A stretch of DNA of 64,000 nucleotides from Cohnella abietis (GTDB lineage: Bacteria; Bacillota; Bacilli; Paenibacillales; Paenibacillaceae), in the NCBI RefSeq assembly GCF_004295585.1, contig NZ_AP019400.1:3632001-3696000 (forward strand), written 5' to 3'. The position numbers and the translations under genes are program-made. Under the pieces are notes generated by a model. It saw only the letters and a program-made list of their open reading frames with translations, made no database searches and was not told the origin of the DNA. Positions 1 through 7,221 of the stretch are shown here, piece after piece (position 1 is the first letter of the stretch; each line of letters opens with the position of its first letter).

Positions 1-2
1 TG

Positions 3-68
3 GATTCGGAAGTCGGCGTAGGCACCTCTGTAAAAATCATATTTGCATCCTACCTTACAAAGACGTAA
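3..68 (+). CDS. C-terminal end of a sensor histidine kinase (partial)
   Basis: An open frame enters from the left edge and stops with TAA at 66-68. Its 21 residues include EVGVGTSVKIIF, which matches the last strands of a histidine-kinase ATPase domain (the usual form is S..G.GT...F.F). The next genes encode a Bce-type ABC transporter, and in Firmicutes such transporters are normally preceded by an intramembrane-sensing kinase (BceS type), so both sequence and context agree. Only the tail is present, so membrane segments and the phospho-acceptor histidine cannot be examined. Confidence 0.6.
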   Translation, partial: DSEVGVGTSVKIIFASYLTKT

Positions 69-166
69 GGAAGTTGAAAGATTATTCGATGGGACGGCTT
101 CATCTCTTCCCGTAAACTCAATTACAGAAGCAGAGTTGACTGCACAATATAGAGGAGCGAGTAGAG

Positions 167-937
167 ATGGAGATACTAAGCGTTAACCAATTAAACAAAG
201 TCTATGGTGGGAAGGTCCCTTCCCGGGCGTTAACTGATATTAGCTTATCGATAGAGCAGGGTGAATTCGTTGGCATCATGGGCCCGTCCGGAAGTGGTAA
301 AACGACGTTGCTCAATTTGGTTGCAGCGATTGATACGCCAACGACGGGTGAGATCCTTATTAACGGGAAAAATCCGCACAAGCTAAAGAGGAAAGAGCTT
401 GCTCTGTTTCGTAGGAAGGAGCTTGGCTTTGTTTTCCAAGATTTCAACCTACTTAACACACTGACGGTGGAAGAAAACATCGTGCTCCCGCTAACCCTAG
501 AGGGCGTAAAGGTCAAGGTAATGGAGGAAAAAGTAGCTGCAATTGCCGGAAAGCTTGGAATTACGAGCATACTTAAGAAGCGAACCTTCGAAATCTCCGG
601 GGGCCAGGCGCAGCGTACAGCCATCGCGAGGGCGATGATCCATTCACCGAAGTTTCTGTTTGCGGATGAGCCTACAGGAAACCTGGATTCTAAGTCTGCC
701 AGAGACGTTATGGAAACCTTAAGTGCCATCAACAGTGGTGACGGTACGGCTATGATGCTCGTAACGCATGACGCGGTAGCAGCGAGCTATTGTCACCGTG
801 TAATCTTCATTAAGGATGGCCAATTATATAATGAAATTCATCGTGGGGACAGTCGGCAAGCCTTTTTCCAGAAAATCATAGACGTGCTTTCGTTGTTGGG
901 AGGGAATGCGCATGACCTTTCGTCAATTCGCGTTTAA
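167..937 (+). CDS. ABC transporter ATP-binding protein, BceA-like
   Basis: Cytoplasmic ATPase of a Bce-type (peptide-antibiotic sensing and detoxification) ABC transporter. In 256 residues it shows Walker A GPSGSGKTT at about 39-47, a Q-loop FVFQD near 90, the signature ISGGQAQR near 142, Walker B FLFADEPTG near 163 and the switch histidine in LVTHD near 197. A purine-rich ribosome site (AGAGGAG) lies just upstream of the ATG. It overlaps the permease gene downstream by 26 bases, so the two are translationally coupled. Such systems act against bacitracin, nisin-like or similar cell-wall antibiotics; the substrate cannot be read from sequence. A LolD/MacB-type ATPase would look similar, but the partner permease settles the Bce assignment. 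Confidence 0.93.
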   Translation: MEILSVNQLNKVYGGKVPSRALTDISLSIEQGEFVGIMGPSGSGKTTLLNLVAAIDTPTTGEILINGKNPHKLKRKELALFRRKELGFVFQDFNLLNTLTVEENIVLPLTLEGVKVKVMEEKVAAIAGKLGITSILKKRTFEISGGQAQRTAIARAMIHSPKFLFADEPTGNLDSKSARDVMETLSAINSGDGTAMMLVTHDAVAASYCHRVIFIKDGQLYNEIHRGDSRQAFFQKIIDVLSLLGGNAHDLSSIRV

Positions 938-2783
938 CAACGTATTGCGCAATAAACGTACGTATGCCGCCTATTTTCTTAGTAGCGCATTTTCGGTTAT
1001 GGTTTTCTTCGTCTATGCTGTGTTTGCGTTCCACCCTGATATTGCAAATGGATCGCTCAACATCAACATCTCAACCGGATTACATTTTGCAGAAGGTTTG
1101 ATTTACGTTTTTTCCTTTTTCTTTGTTCTGTTTTCTATGAGCGCGTTTCTTAAAACTCGAAAGAAAGAATTCGGCTTAATGGTTATGCTTGGAATGACCA
1201 ATACTCAGCTGAGAACAATGGTATTTTTTGAAAATGTTCTGATTGGTTTTTTCGCAACCTTATCTGGAATTGGTATGGGATTGATTTTATCGAAAATCAT
1301 GCTGCTTGTAGCGGAGAACTCCCTGCAGCTGGATGAAGCACTCCCTTTTTACTTGCCTATTAAGGCTATGAGTCTGACTTTAGTTGCTTTTGTTGTCTTG
1401 TTTGTGCTGATTTCGTTATTCACCGTTATCATTCTCCGAGCCAATAAACTCATGGACCTTATTAAGGGCAGTACCAAACCGAAAACAGAGCCGAAATCAT
1501 CGGCTATCTTATCCTGGCTTGCTGTCCTACTTTTGGCTGGAGGCTATACGGTTGCTTTGATGGTAAAGGGAATGCTAGTCATTTATGCGATGATTCCGGT
1601 TACTTTGGTTGTCATTGTCGGCACCTATTTCTTATTCACTCAGATGAGCGTATACCTCATTCACAAAAGTAAAAACAATCGCTCCTTCTTCTGGCGCGGC
1701 ACAAATATGCTCTTTCTGTCTGATCTGGCCTATAGAATGAAGGATAACGCCCGGACGTTCTTCATGGTGGCTATCCTCTCAACCGTGGCTTTCTCGGCAA
1801 TCGGCTCTCTGGTTGGCTTTAGAACAATGGCGATTGAGATGATGATGAAGGAAAATCCTTTTGCATTCGAATATGTTACTACTGAAAATCGGGCGGATAA
1901 GGCTAAGGAGGATGTTGCTTTAATAGAAAGCTCTCTGCAAGCTGCCAAAATTGATTATCAACGACTCCAAGCATCGATGTCAGAGCAGATATCCGATTCG
2001 AAAGAAAAAGTAACTGTAGTTAAAGCTTCAGAGTTTAATGCTATTGCGAAGTCAGCAGGCGAAGAGGCTGTAAATGTAACTGGAGATCAAGCAATAGTCA
2101 TTTATTACACAAACTCACTTATGAATAAAAAAGCTGCTGATCATAAAGATGAGGTAAAGCTTGCGTCTGGCAATAAGATAATCAAACCAATAGGCAGCAT
2201 GCCATCTGTAACACTGCCTATGTTTATCGAATATTTTGTCATTTCGGACGCCCTATTTAATCAGCTTGACCATAAAAAAGTAGAAACCTTCTACGCCTTC
2301 GATGTCGATAAATACAAAAAAACACTAAAGGTTGGAGAAAGCCTTTCGAAGAAGGTAGGAGGGGGCGGCAATCGGTTCGTATCGCTAGCCTACGATGTGC
2401 ATCAGATGATTCAAGGATTCGGTGTTGTATTGTTTATTGGATTGTTCATAGGCGCTGTATTCTTCGTTGCAGCCGGTAGCTTCCTCTACTTCAGATTGTA
2501 CGCAGATATGCCCGATGATAAGCTAAAGTTTGCTTCAATTATCAAATTAGGACTAACAGAGGGAGAACTGTCCAAGATTTTGACGAGGCAGCTAATGATT
2601 CTGTTCTTCGTCCCTATCGCTGTAGCCACAATACATGGAGCTGTTGCTTTAACCGCAATGCAAAGTATGTTCCAGTATAGCTTGATGAAGGAATCATTCC
2701 TTGTACTAGGGGCTTTCGTGTTGATTCAAATTATTTATTTCCTATTAATAAGATCACGTTACATTAAGCAGGTGTTGGCTTAG
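912..2783 (+). CDS. ABC transporter permease, BceB-like (FtsX domain)
   Basis: Membrane partner of the preceding ATPase. The start at 912 is preferred: GGGAGG at 899-904 lies 7 bases upstream, while the ATG at 906 is too close, and the resulting N-terminus MTFRQFAFNNVLRNKRTY is typical of BceB proteins. About 623 residues with roughly ten membrane segments: one N-terminal, three in the first FtsX block, more up to residue 300, then a large extracellular domain (about 310-495) rich in charged residues, and three C-terminal helices. In the family the extracellular domain is the antibiotic sensor and signals to the BceS kinase. A histidine-kinase tail upstream (3-68) fits this. The encoded antibiotic range is unknown. 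Confidence 0.92.
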   Translation: MTFRQFAFNNVLRNKRTYAAYFLSSAFSVMVFFVYAVFAFHPDIANGSLNINISTGLHFAEGLIYVFSFFFVLFSMSAFLKTRKKEFGLMVMLGMTNTQLRTMVFFENVLIGFFATLSGIGMGLILSKIMLLVAENSLQLDEALPFYLPIKAMSLTLVAFVVLFVLISLFTVIILRANKLMDLIKGSTKPKTEPKSSAILSWLAVLLLAGGYTVALMVKGMLVIYAMIPVTLVVIVGTYFLFTQMSVYLIHKSKNNRSFFWRGTNMLFLSDLAYRMKDNARTFFMVAILSTVAFSAIGSLVGFRTMAIEMMMKENPFAFEYVTTENRADKAKEDVALIESSLQAAKIDYQRLQASMSEQISDSKEKVTVVKASEFNAIAKSAGEEAVNVTGDQAIVIYYTNSLMNKKAADHKDEVKLASGNKIIKPIGSMPSVTLPMFIEYFVISDALFNQLDHKKVETFYAFDVDKYKKTLKVGESLSKKVGGGGNRFVSLAYDVHQMIQGFGVVLFIGLFIGAVFFVAAGSFLYFRLYADMPDDKLKFASIIKLGLTEGELSKILTRQLMILFFVPIAVATIHGAVALTAMQSMFQYSLMKESFLVLGAFVLIQIIYFLLIRSRYIKQVLA

Positions 2784-2878
2784 AGTAAGTTAACAGGAGC
2801 TTATCTTACTTGACGATGCGATTTTATAAAAGTTATTATGGATAGATAAAATCTTATTAAAAGGTGGGGGGATTTAGT

Positions 2879-3274
2879 ATGAAGTACTCGAAGGCGACGA
2901 ACTATGCCCTTCACACTATGCTATTTCTTGTGGCAGCCACTCCCAATAAACCTATTGGTGTGCAGCAGCTGGCGGAGAAGCAAAATGTTTCACCTACCTA
3001 TCTATCCAAAATATTAACTAAGCTAGTCAAGGCAGGAATGATTGAGTCTGCATCAGGCGCTAATGGCGGTTATCGGTTAAAACGCAATTGGGAAGAAATT
3101 TCGTTCCTTGATATTATCCATGCTATTGAAGGAACTGCCTCCTTATTCGATTGTGCCTTGGATCATGGACCGGAATGTATGATTCAGCAGGTGGTATTAG
3201 CGGCAGAACAGAAGATGGAAGAGCATTTGAGAAACCAGACTATGTCTGAGCTAGCCAAAACAATTAAGAACTAG
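2879..3274 (+). CDS. Rrf2 family transcriptional regulator
   Basis: The protein begins MKYSKATNYALHTMLFL, the classic Rrf2 start, followed by a winged helix (VQQLAEKQNVSPTYLSKILTK recognition region at about 27-47) and the Rrf2 wing GANGGYRLKR. The ATG at 2879 is 8 bases after AAGGTGGGGGG and fits better than a GTG at 2864. Only two cysteines are present, in the C-terminal segment (DCALDHGPEC), spaced by eight residues; NsrR/IscR-type proteins use three cysteines for an iron-sulfur cluster, so a canonical cluster is doubtful. Length (131 residues) is normal. The DUF1801 gene starts 30 bases downstream and is probably co-transcribed, ending at the terminator at 3681. Its target is unknown. Confidence 0.88.
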   Translation: MKYSKATNYALHTMLFLVAATPNKPIGVQQLAEKQNVSPTYLSKILTKLVKAGMIESASGANGGYRLKRNWEEISFLDIIHAIEGTASLFDCALDHGPECMIQQVVLAAEQKMEEHLRNQTMSELAKTIKN

Positions 3275-3304
3275 TGTGGGAAAATGAAGGGAGAAGCGAA
3301 TTCT

Positions 3305-3646
3305 ATGAATCAAGAGGTAACTGCACTTATCGAAAGCCTCAATTCACCTTGGAAGATCGAGACATATAATCAGCTTCGTCAGATGGTTTATCAATCATTA
3401 CCAGATGTAGAAGAGCGCATGCAATACCGTAAGCCGCATTATCTGATTAACGGCCACTACGCTGCTGTAATCTCACCTTCAAAGGATGCAATCACCTTCA
3501 CAATCTTTAACACAACAAATGTTGAATTACCGATAGATCAATTCGAAGGACCAGTAGAAAGAAAGTCGATCAAAATTCGTGATGGGCATGCGACTGACTA
3601 TAATTGGTTGGCCAAGTTTCTCGTTCAAGCAGCCAGCTCTCTCTAA
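3305..3646 (+). CDS. DUF1801 domain protein (YdhG-like)
   Basis: Small soluble protein of 113 residues that resembles the DUF1801 family (structurally like the frataxin-like iron protein YdhG/Fra). Recognisable parts are the N-terminal helix ending in the VEERMQYRKPHYLINGHYAAVI block, where the family has E.i.y..P.y...g..va.i, and a C-terminal FLVQAAS helix. The start at 3305 (MNQEVTAL) follows AGAAGGGAG; an ATG at 3284 lies inside that purine run. It follows the Rrf2 gene by 30 bases and is probably in its operon. The function in this family is not well established; iron handling has been proposed for some members. Confidence 0.72.
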   Translation: MNQEVTALIESLNSPWKIETYNQLRQMVYQSLPDVEERMQYRKPHYLINGHYAAVISPSKDAITFTIFNTTNVELPIDQFEGPVERKSIKIRDGHATDYNWLAKFLVQAASSL

Positions 3647-3680
3647 AGGTCAACATAAACCAGTATAACGTTATGCATAA

Positions 3681-3727
3681 AGAACCAGACTAACACTTAA
3701 TTATCGTGTTGGCTGGTTCTCTTTTTT
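3681..3727 (+). terminator. Rho-independent terminator after the Rrf2/DUF1801 operon
   Basis: Inverted arms AGAACCAGACTAACAC and GTGTTGGCTGGTTCT (one mismatch) around a short loop, followed by CTTTTTTATT. It lies between convergent genes and could also serve the MarR gene on the other strand, although the T-run on that side is poor. Confidence 0.85.
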
Positions 3728-3747
3728 ATTCCTATTCGGCTACCTAA

Positions 3748-4248
3748 TTAAGTTGAAGAAGAAGATTTGTTACGTGCTTTGGAGCTAAGATGATCAATTT
3801 GCTCATCTAAGACCGTGCTCGCTTTGCCTAAAAATTGCGTAATAAGTGCAAGCTCTTCATCTGTATAGGAGGAGGCCAGCTGTACCATTGCGTTGTGAAG
3901 AGGCATATAGGTATTGCTCACCTCGTCCTTATTTTCATATAGAGGAACAATAATTACTTTTCGGCGATCATTAGGATCATTTTGCCTACGTACATAACCC
4001 ATCTTTTCCAGCCGGTCGATTAGTGCTGTAACGCTGCCCGTTGTAAGTCCAGTTAGCTTTGAAAGCTCACCAGCGGTAATGGGACCTTTTTCGCGCAAAA
4101 TATCAACCGATATAAAATCATTATTGTGCAGCCCAAGCGAGGAAGCTACATTTTGCTGGTATAATACCGTTCGGTTTCCTAGTCCACGCATGTGTAGAGT
4201 GAAATCTTCCTGTAAATCCGTCGTATGAGCTTTCTGATGGCTTGACAA
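3748..4248 (-). CDS. MarR family transcriptional regulator
   Basis: A 166-residue MarR protein. The winged helix spans about residues 55-115, with helix-turn-helix TAGELSKLTGLTTGSVTALIDRLEKMGYV and the wing signature NDPNDRRKVI. It begins with TTG at 4246-4248, placed 8 bases after AAGGAGG, since no ATG fits. The gene is divergent from the DHA2 efflux pump at 4418, and two palindromes (4278-4315) lie between them, so it very likely represses both its own gene and the pump. The C-terminal dimer helices end in a serine-rich tail. The ligand cannot be predicted. Confidence 0.93.
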   Translation of the reverse strand: MSSHQKAHTTDLQEDFTLHMRGLGNRTVLYQQNVASSLGLHNNDFISVDILREKGPITAGELSKLTGLTTGSVTALIDRLEKMGYVRRQNDPNDRRKVIIVPLYENKDEVSNTYMPLHNAMVQLASSYTDEELALITQFLGKASTVLDEQIDHLSSKARNKSSSST

Positions 4249-4277
4249 AAGACAAACCTCCTTTTAATATATAAATG

Positions 4278-4315
4278 TCTTGATTATCAAGATATTAGAC
4301 ATTCAAGAAACTTGA
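4278..4315. promoter_or_regulatory. Two MarR-type operator palindromes
   Basis: A perfect palindrome TCTTGATTATCAAGA (4278-4292) and, 11 bases on, TCAAGAAACTTGA (4303-4315). Both use the half-sites CTTGA/TCAAG but in opposite order and with different spacing. They lie between the divergent MarR and efflux-pump genes, which is where a MarR repressor would bind. The assignment is by position and symmetry only. Confidence 0.65.
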
Positions 4316-4417
4316 TAAACGTATGAATGTTTAATTCATTTTATCTAAATCAGTACACTTTTGCAAAGAGGATACTGACTGCGGGACTCTAATCAGTGTG
4401 TGGAGGGAACAAGAAAG

Positions 4418-5941
4418 ATGGCGAAGGGTAATAAGAGGGGTATTATTATTGGAGGTCTGCTGTTAGCCATACTTATGGCATCGATGGATAACACCATCTT
4501 AGCAACAGCAATGGGTACTATTGTCGGGGAGCTAGGCGGATTTGAAAAATTGATGTGGGTGACCTCGGCATATTTGGTATTAGAGATGGCTGGCATGCCG
4601 ATTTTCGGTAAGCTATCGGATATGTATGGTCGAAAACGTTTCTTTATTTTCGGAATAATTGTATTCATGGTCGGTTCTGCCTTATGTGGTACAGCTAGCT
4701 CAATCGAACAGCTGATCATTTATCGTGCCATTCAAGGTATTGGCGGCGGTGCTCTAATGCCGATTGCATTCACGATCATGTTTGATATCGTGCCTGCTGA
4801 CCAACGAGGCAAGGTGGGTGGGTTATTCGGTGCCGTATTTGGTCTTTCCAGTATATTCGGACCTCTTCTTGGGGGATATATAACGGATTATATCAACTGG
4901 TCGTGGGTTTTCTACATTAACTTACCTCTTGGCTTTATTGCTTTCATAATGATCGCTTTCTTTTACAAGGAGTCTGTCGAGCATTCCAAGCAAAAAATCG
5001 ACTACCTTGGCGCATTTACGCTAGTAGCATCAATCGTATGTCTTATGCTTGCACTGGAGCTTGGCGGTAAGCAATATGCGTGGGATTCTAGTATGATCAT
5101 AGGCTTGTTCGTCGCTTTTGCGGTGCTTATTGTTGGTTTTGTCTTTGTCGAGCGTCGTGCACAGGAACCCATTATCACCTTTGGGATGTTTAAGAATCGT
5201 CTCTATTCAACAAGCAATATTATGGGCATGTTTAGTGCTGCAGCATTTATTACAGCCTCTGTCTACATTCCGATCTTCATTCAAGGTGTACTTGGGGGCT
5301 CAGCAACAAATTCAGCACTTGTATTGCTCCCTATGATGCTGGGATCCGTCGTTACTGCTGCAGGGGGAGGAGCCTTCCTTACTAAGTTACGGTATCGCTC
5401 AATTATGATTCCGACATTAGCACTCTTTGTCGTCGGCATAGCTTTGTTAACGACATTAACGACCGACTCCTCGCGCTTTATAGTTACGGTATTCATGATA
5501 CTGGTCGGCCTTGGAATCGGCGCATCATTTTCCGTATTAAGCAACGCAGCTATTCATGGCTTCACTGCTAGGCAACGTGGCTCTGCCAGCTCAACGCTGA
5601 ACTTCATGCGTTCAATGGGGATGACGCTAGGTATAACCGTATTCGGAATTATTCAAAGCCATGTGTTTATGAATAAACTAGCAACTATATTTGGCAATGG
5701 AGCTCAAATACCGGAAGGTGTGGATCTAAGCGATCCACGTAAAATATTAATTCCAGAAACTCGGAGTCAAATTCCTACGCAGGTGCTTGATAAGATTACA
5801 GAAGCACTCTCGTCGTCAATTGTTCAAACCTTTGCTTGGGCGATTATTCCATCGGCCATTGCTCTCCTTACAGCATTCGCAATGAGCAAAGAAAAGCTTG
5901 ATCCTGCTGCCGAGCTAGAGGAATATTCAGCTTCACATTAA
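4418..5941 (+). CDS. MFS drug efflux transporter, DHA2 family (14 TM)
   Basis: Proton-driven multidrug exporter of the EmrB/QacA type, 507 residues with about fourteen hydrophobic segments. Motif D1-like DNTILATAM in TM1, motif A GKLSDMYGRKR in the loop after TM2, and antiporter motif C in TM5 (GLSSIFGPLLGGYI) are visible. The ATG at 4418 is chosen over a GTG at 4400 because GGAGGG at 4402-4407 lies correctly for it. The gene is divergent from the MarR regulator and ends in its own terminator, so it forms a one-gene regulon with that repressor. Substrates of this family are diverse hydrophobic or cationic drugs; the specific one is unknown. Confidence 0.93.
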   Translation: MAKGNKRGIIIGGLLLAILMASMDNTILATAMGTIVGELGGFEKLMWVTSAYLVLEMAGMPIFGKLSDMYGRKRFFIFGIIVFMVGSALCGTASSIEQLIIYRAIQGIGGGALMPIAFTIMFDIVPADQRGKVGGLFGAVFGLSSIFGPLLGGYITDYINWSWVFYINLPLGFIAFIMIAFFYKESVEHSKQKIDYLGAFTLVASIVCLMLALELGGKQYAWDSSMIIGLFVAFAVLIVGFVFVERRAQEPIITFGMFKNRLYSTSNIMGMFSAAAFITASVYIPIFIQGVLGGSATNSALVLLPMMLGSVVTAAGGGAFLTKLRYRSIMIPTLALFVVGIALLTTLTTDSSRFIVTVFMILVGLGIGASFSVLSNAAIHGFTARQRGSASSTLNFMRSMGMTLGITVFGIIQSHVFMNKLATIFGNGAQIPEGVDLSDPRKILIPETRSQIPTQVLDKITEALSSSIVQTFAWAIIPSAIALLTAFAMSKEKLDPAAELEEYSASH

Positions 5942-5948
5942 GTTAGAG

Positions 5949-5982
5949 GGACCGTTTCTCTTGAGGGAGAAGCGGTCTTTTT
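5949..5982 (+). terminator. Rho-independent terminator of the DHA2 pump gene
   Basis: GACCGTTTCTC and GGAGAAGCGGTC form an eleven-base-pair stem (one bulge) directly before TTTTTG, eight bases after the stop codon. Confidence 0.85.
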
Positions 5983-6141
5983 GTATTGGCAGGGCTTTAG
6001 TGAGATTCAAATAAGACGTATTGGCAATAATACAATAGGAATCGATTTTTTGATAAAATAGAGGGGGCATGTGGCAGTCAATTCGAAGATTGCATGCTTC
6101 ATCATTGCCAAAATCATGATTTGAGAAGGGGCTTGATTACG

Positions 6142-6537
6142 ATGTCAAAAGTAACACCATTCTTAATGTTCGAAGGTACCGCGGAAGAAGCCATGAATGA
6201 GTACACATCTTTAATTGAAGATTCTAAAATAATCAGCATTACGCGTTATGGAGCAAATGAACCAGGTAACGAAGGGAGTGTTAAGCAAGCTACCTTTTCC
6301 TTAAATGGGCAGGAGCTTATGTGTATTGATAGCAATGTTAAGCATGCATTTACGTTTACACCATCGTTTTCCTTATTTATCACATGTGATTCAGAAGAGA
6401 AAATTAATCATTATTATGAGCATCTAGTTGCAGGTGGGAGCGTTCTAATGCCTTTAGGTGACTATCCCTTCAGTAAAAAGTTTGGTTGGATTGTCGATAA
6501 ATTTGGCGTTTCATGGCAGCTTAATCTTCCGAATTAA
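6142..6537 (+). CDS. VOC superfamily protein, PhnB-like (YjdN type)
   Basis: A 131-residue protein of the PhnB/3-demethylubiquinone-methyltransferase-like branch of the VOC fold. Recognisable blocks are the start TPFLMFEGTAEEAMNEY, the central FSLNGQELMCIDS, and the closing segment GGSVLMPLGDYPFSKKFGWIVDKFGVSWQLNL, which is the family hallmark. The ATG at 6142 follows GAGAAGGGG. It stands alone, 145 bases before another VOC protein on the same strand. PhnB-like proteins have no firmly assigned reaction; the likely metal-binding positions of true glyoxalases are only partly kept, so the function is left open. Confidence 0.85.
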   Translation: MSKVTPFLMFEGTAEEAMNEYTSLIEDSKIISITRYGANEPGNEGSVKQATFSLNGQELMCIDSNVKHAFTFTPSFSLFITCDSEEKINHYYEHLVAGGSVLMPLGDYPFSKKFGWIVDKFGVSWQLNLPN

Positions 6538-6682
6538 AGTAAGGGATTTGTTTTGTTCCCAGTCGCAGCTATCGGTTGTTTACTAACATAAAAATTGCTA
6601 ATATAAGATAGCAGCGTTATGCAGGACATTGCATGGCTTGCGGACCCATTAGCTGTTATTCAAAAACTAGGGAGTGTAAACC

Positions 6683-7063
6683 ATGATCAATAAAATCGGT
6701 CAAATTATGCTGTACATAAATGATCAAGACCAAGCAGTACGGTTTTGGACGGAGAAAGTCGGCTTTATTGTCGTCTCCGAAGAGAATAACGGACAAGGGA
6801 TGCGATGGATTGAAATTGCCCCAGCACAAGGAGCACAAACAACCTTCGTTATTCACAACAAGCAATTCATTGCACAAATGCAGCCTGAGCTTAACCTAAA
6901 CACACCATCAATTCTCTTTTACAGTGACGATCTTGATGGACTTTATCAGGCTTTCAAAGAGAAGGGCATTACAGTTGGGGATCTAGTGGAGATGCCTACG
7001 GGCCGGGTATTCAACTTTGCCGATGATGAGAACAACTACTTTGCCGTTGTGGAAAAAAAGTAA
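6683..7063 (+). CDS. Glyoxalase/bleomycin-resistance (VOC) family protein
   Basis: A 126-residue VOC protein with two beta-alpha-beta-beta-beta modules. The start GQIMLYINDQDQAVRFWTEKVGF is typical for the family; the second module contains SILFYSDDLDGLYQAFKEKGI and ends with the VFNFADDENNYFAVVE strand that normally supplies a metal-ligand glutamate. AGGGAGTG precedes the ATG. Proteins of this type include glyoxalases, thiol transferases and antibiotic-sequestering proteins; which applies here cannot be told. It ends in a terminator at 7083. Its position after a drug pump and a second VOC gene fits a detoxification role. Confidence 0.87.
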   Translation: MINKIGQIMLYINDQDQAVRFWTEKVGFIVVSEENNGQGMRWIEIAPAQGAQTTFVIHNKQFIAQMQPELNLNTPSILFYSDDLDGLYQAFKEKGITVGDLVEMPTGRVFNFADDENNYFAVVEKK

Positions 7064-7082
7064 ACAAGCTTCATTGGAGCGC

Positions 7083-7112
7083 AGCGTCATCACTTCACGT
7101 GGTGGCGTTTTT
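7083..7112 (+). terminator. Rho-independent terminator after the VOC gene
   Basis: Eleven-pair stem AGCGTCATCAC / GTGGTGGCGTT with three G-T pairs, loop TTCAC, and a following T-run. Confidence 0.7.
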
Positions 7113-7221
7113 GCGTTGTTGGAGTAAATAGATGGACGTTATCAGATTATAGCCGTTTCCTCCTTGAACCTATTAGAATATATATTTAAAGAATGACAAT
7201 AAATATATGAGGATGATAGAG

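Noticed and set aside
202..732. A 176-codon minus-strand frame over the BceA-like gene
   Set aside because: Antisense to Walker A and signature motifs, which fix the true frame.
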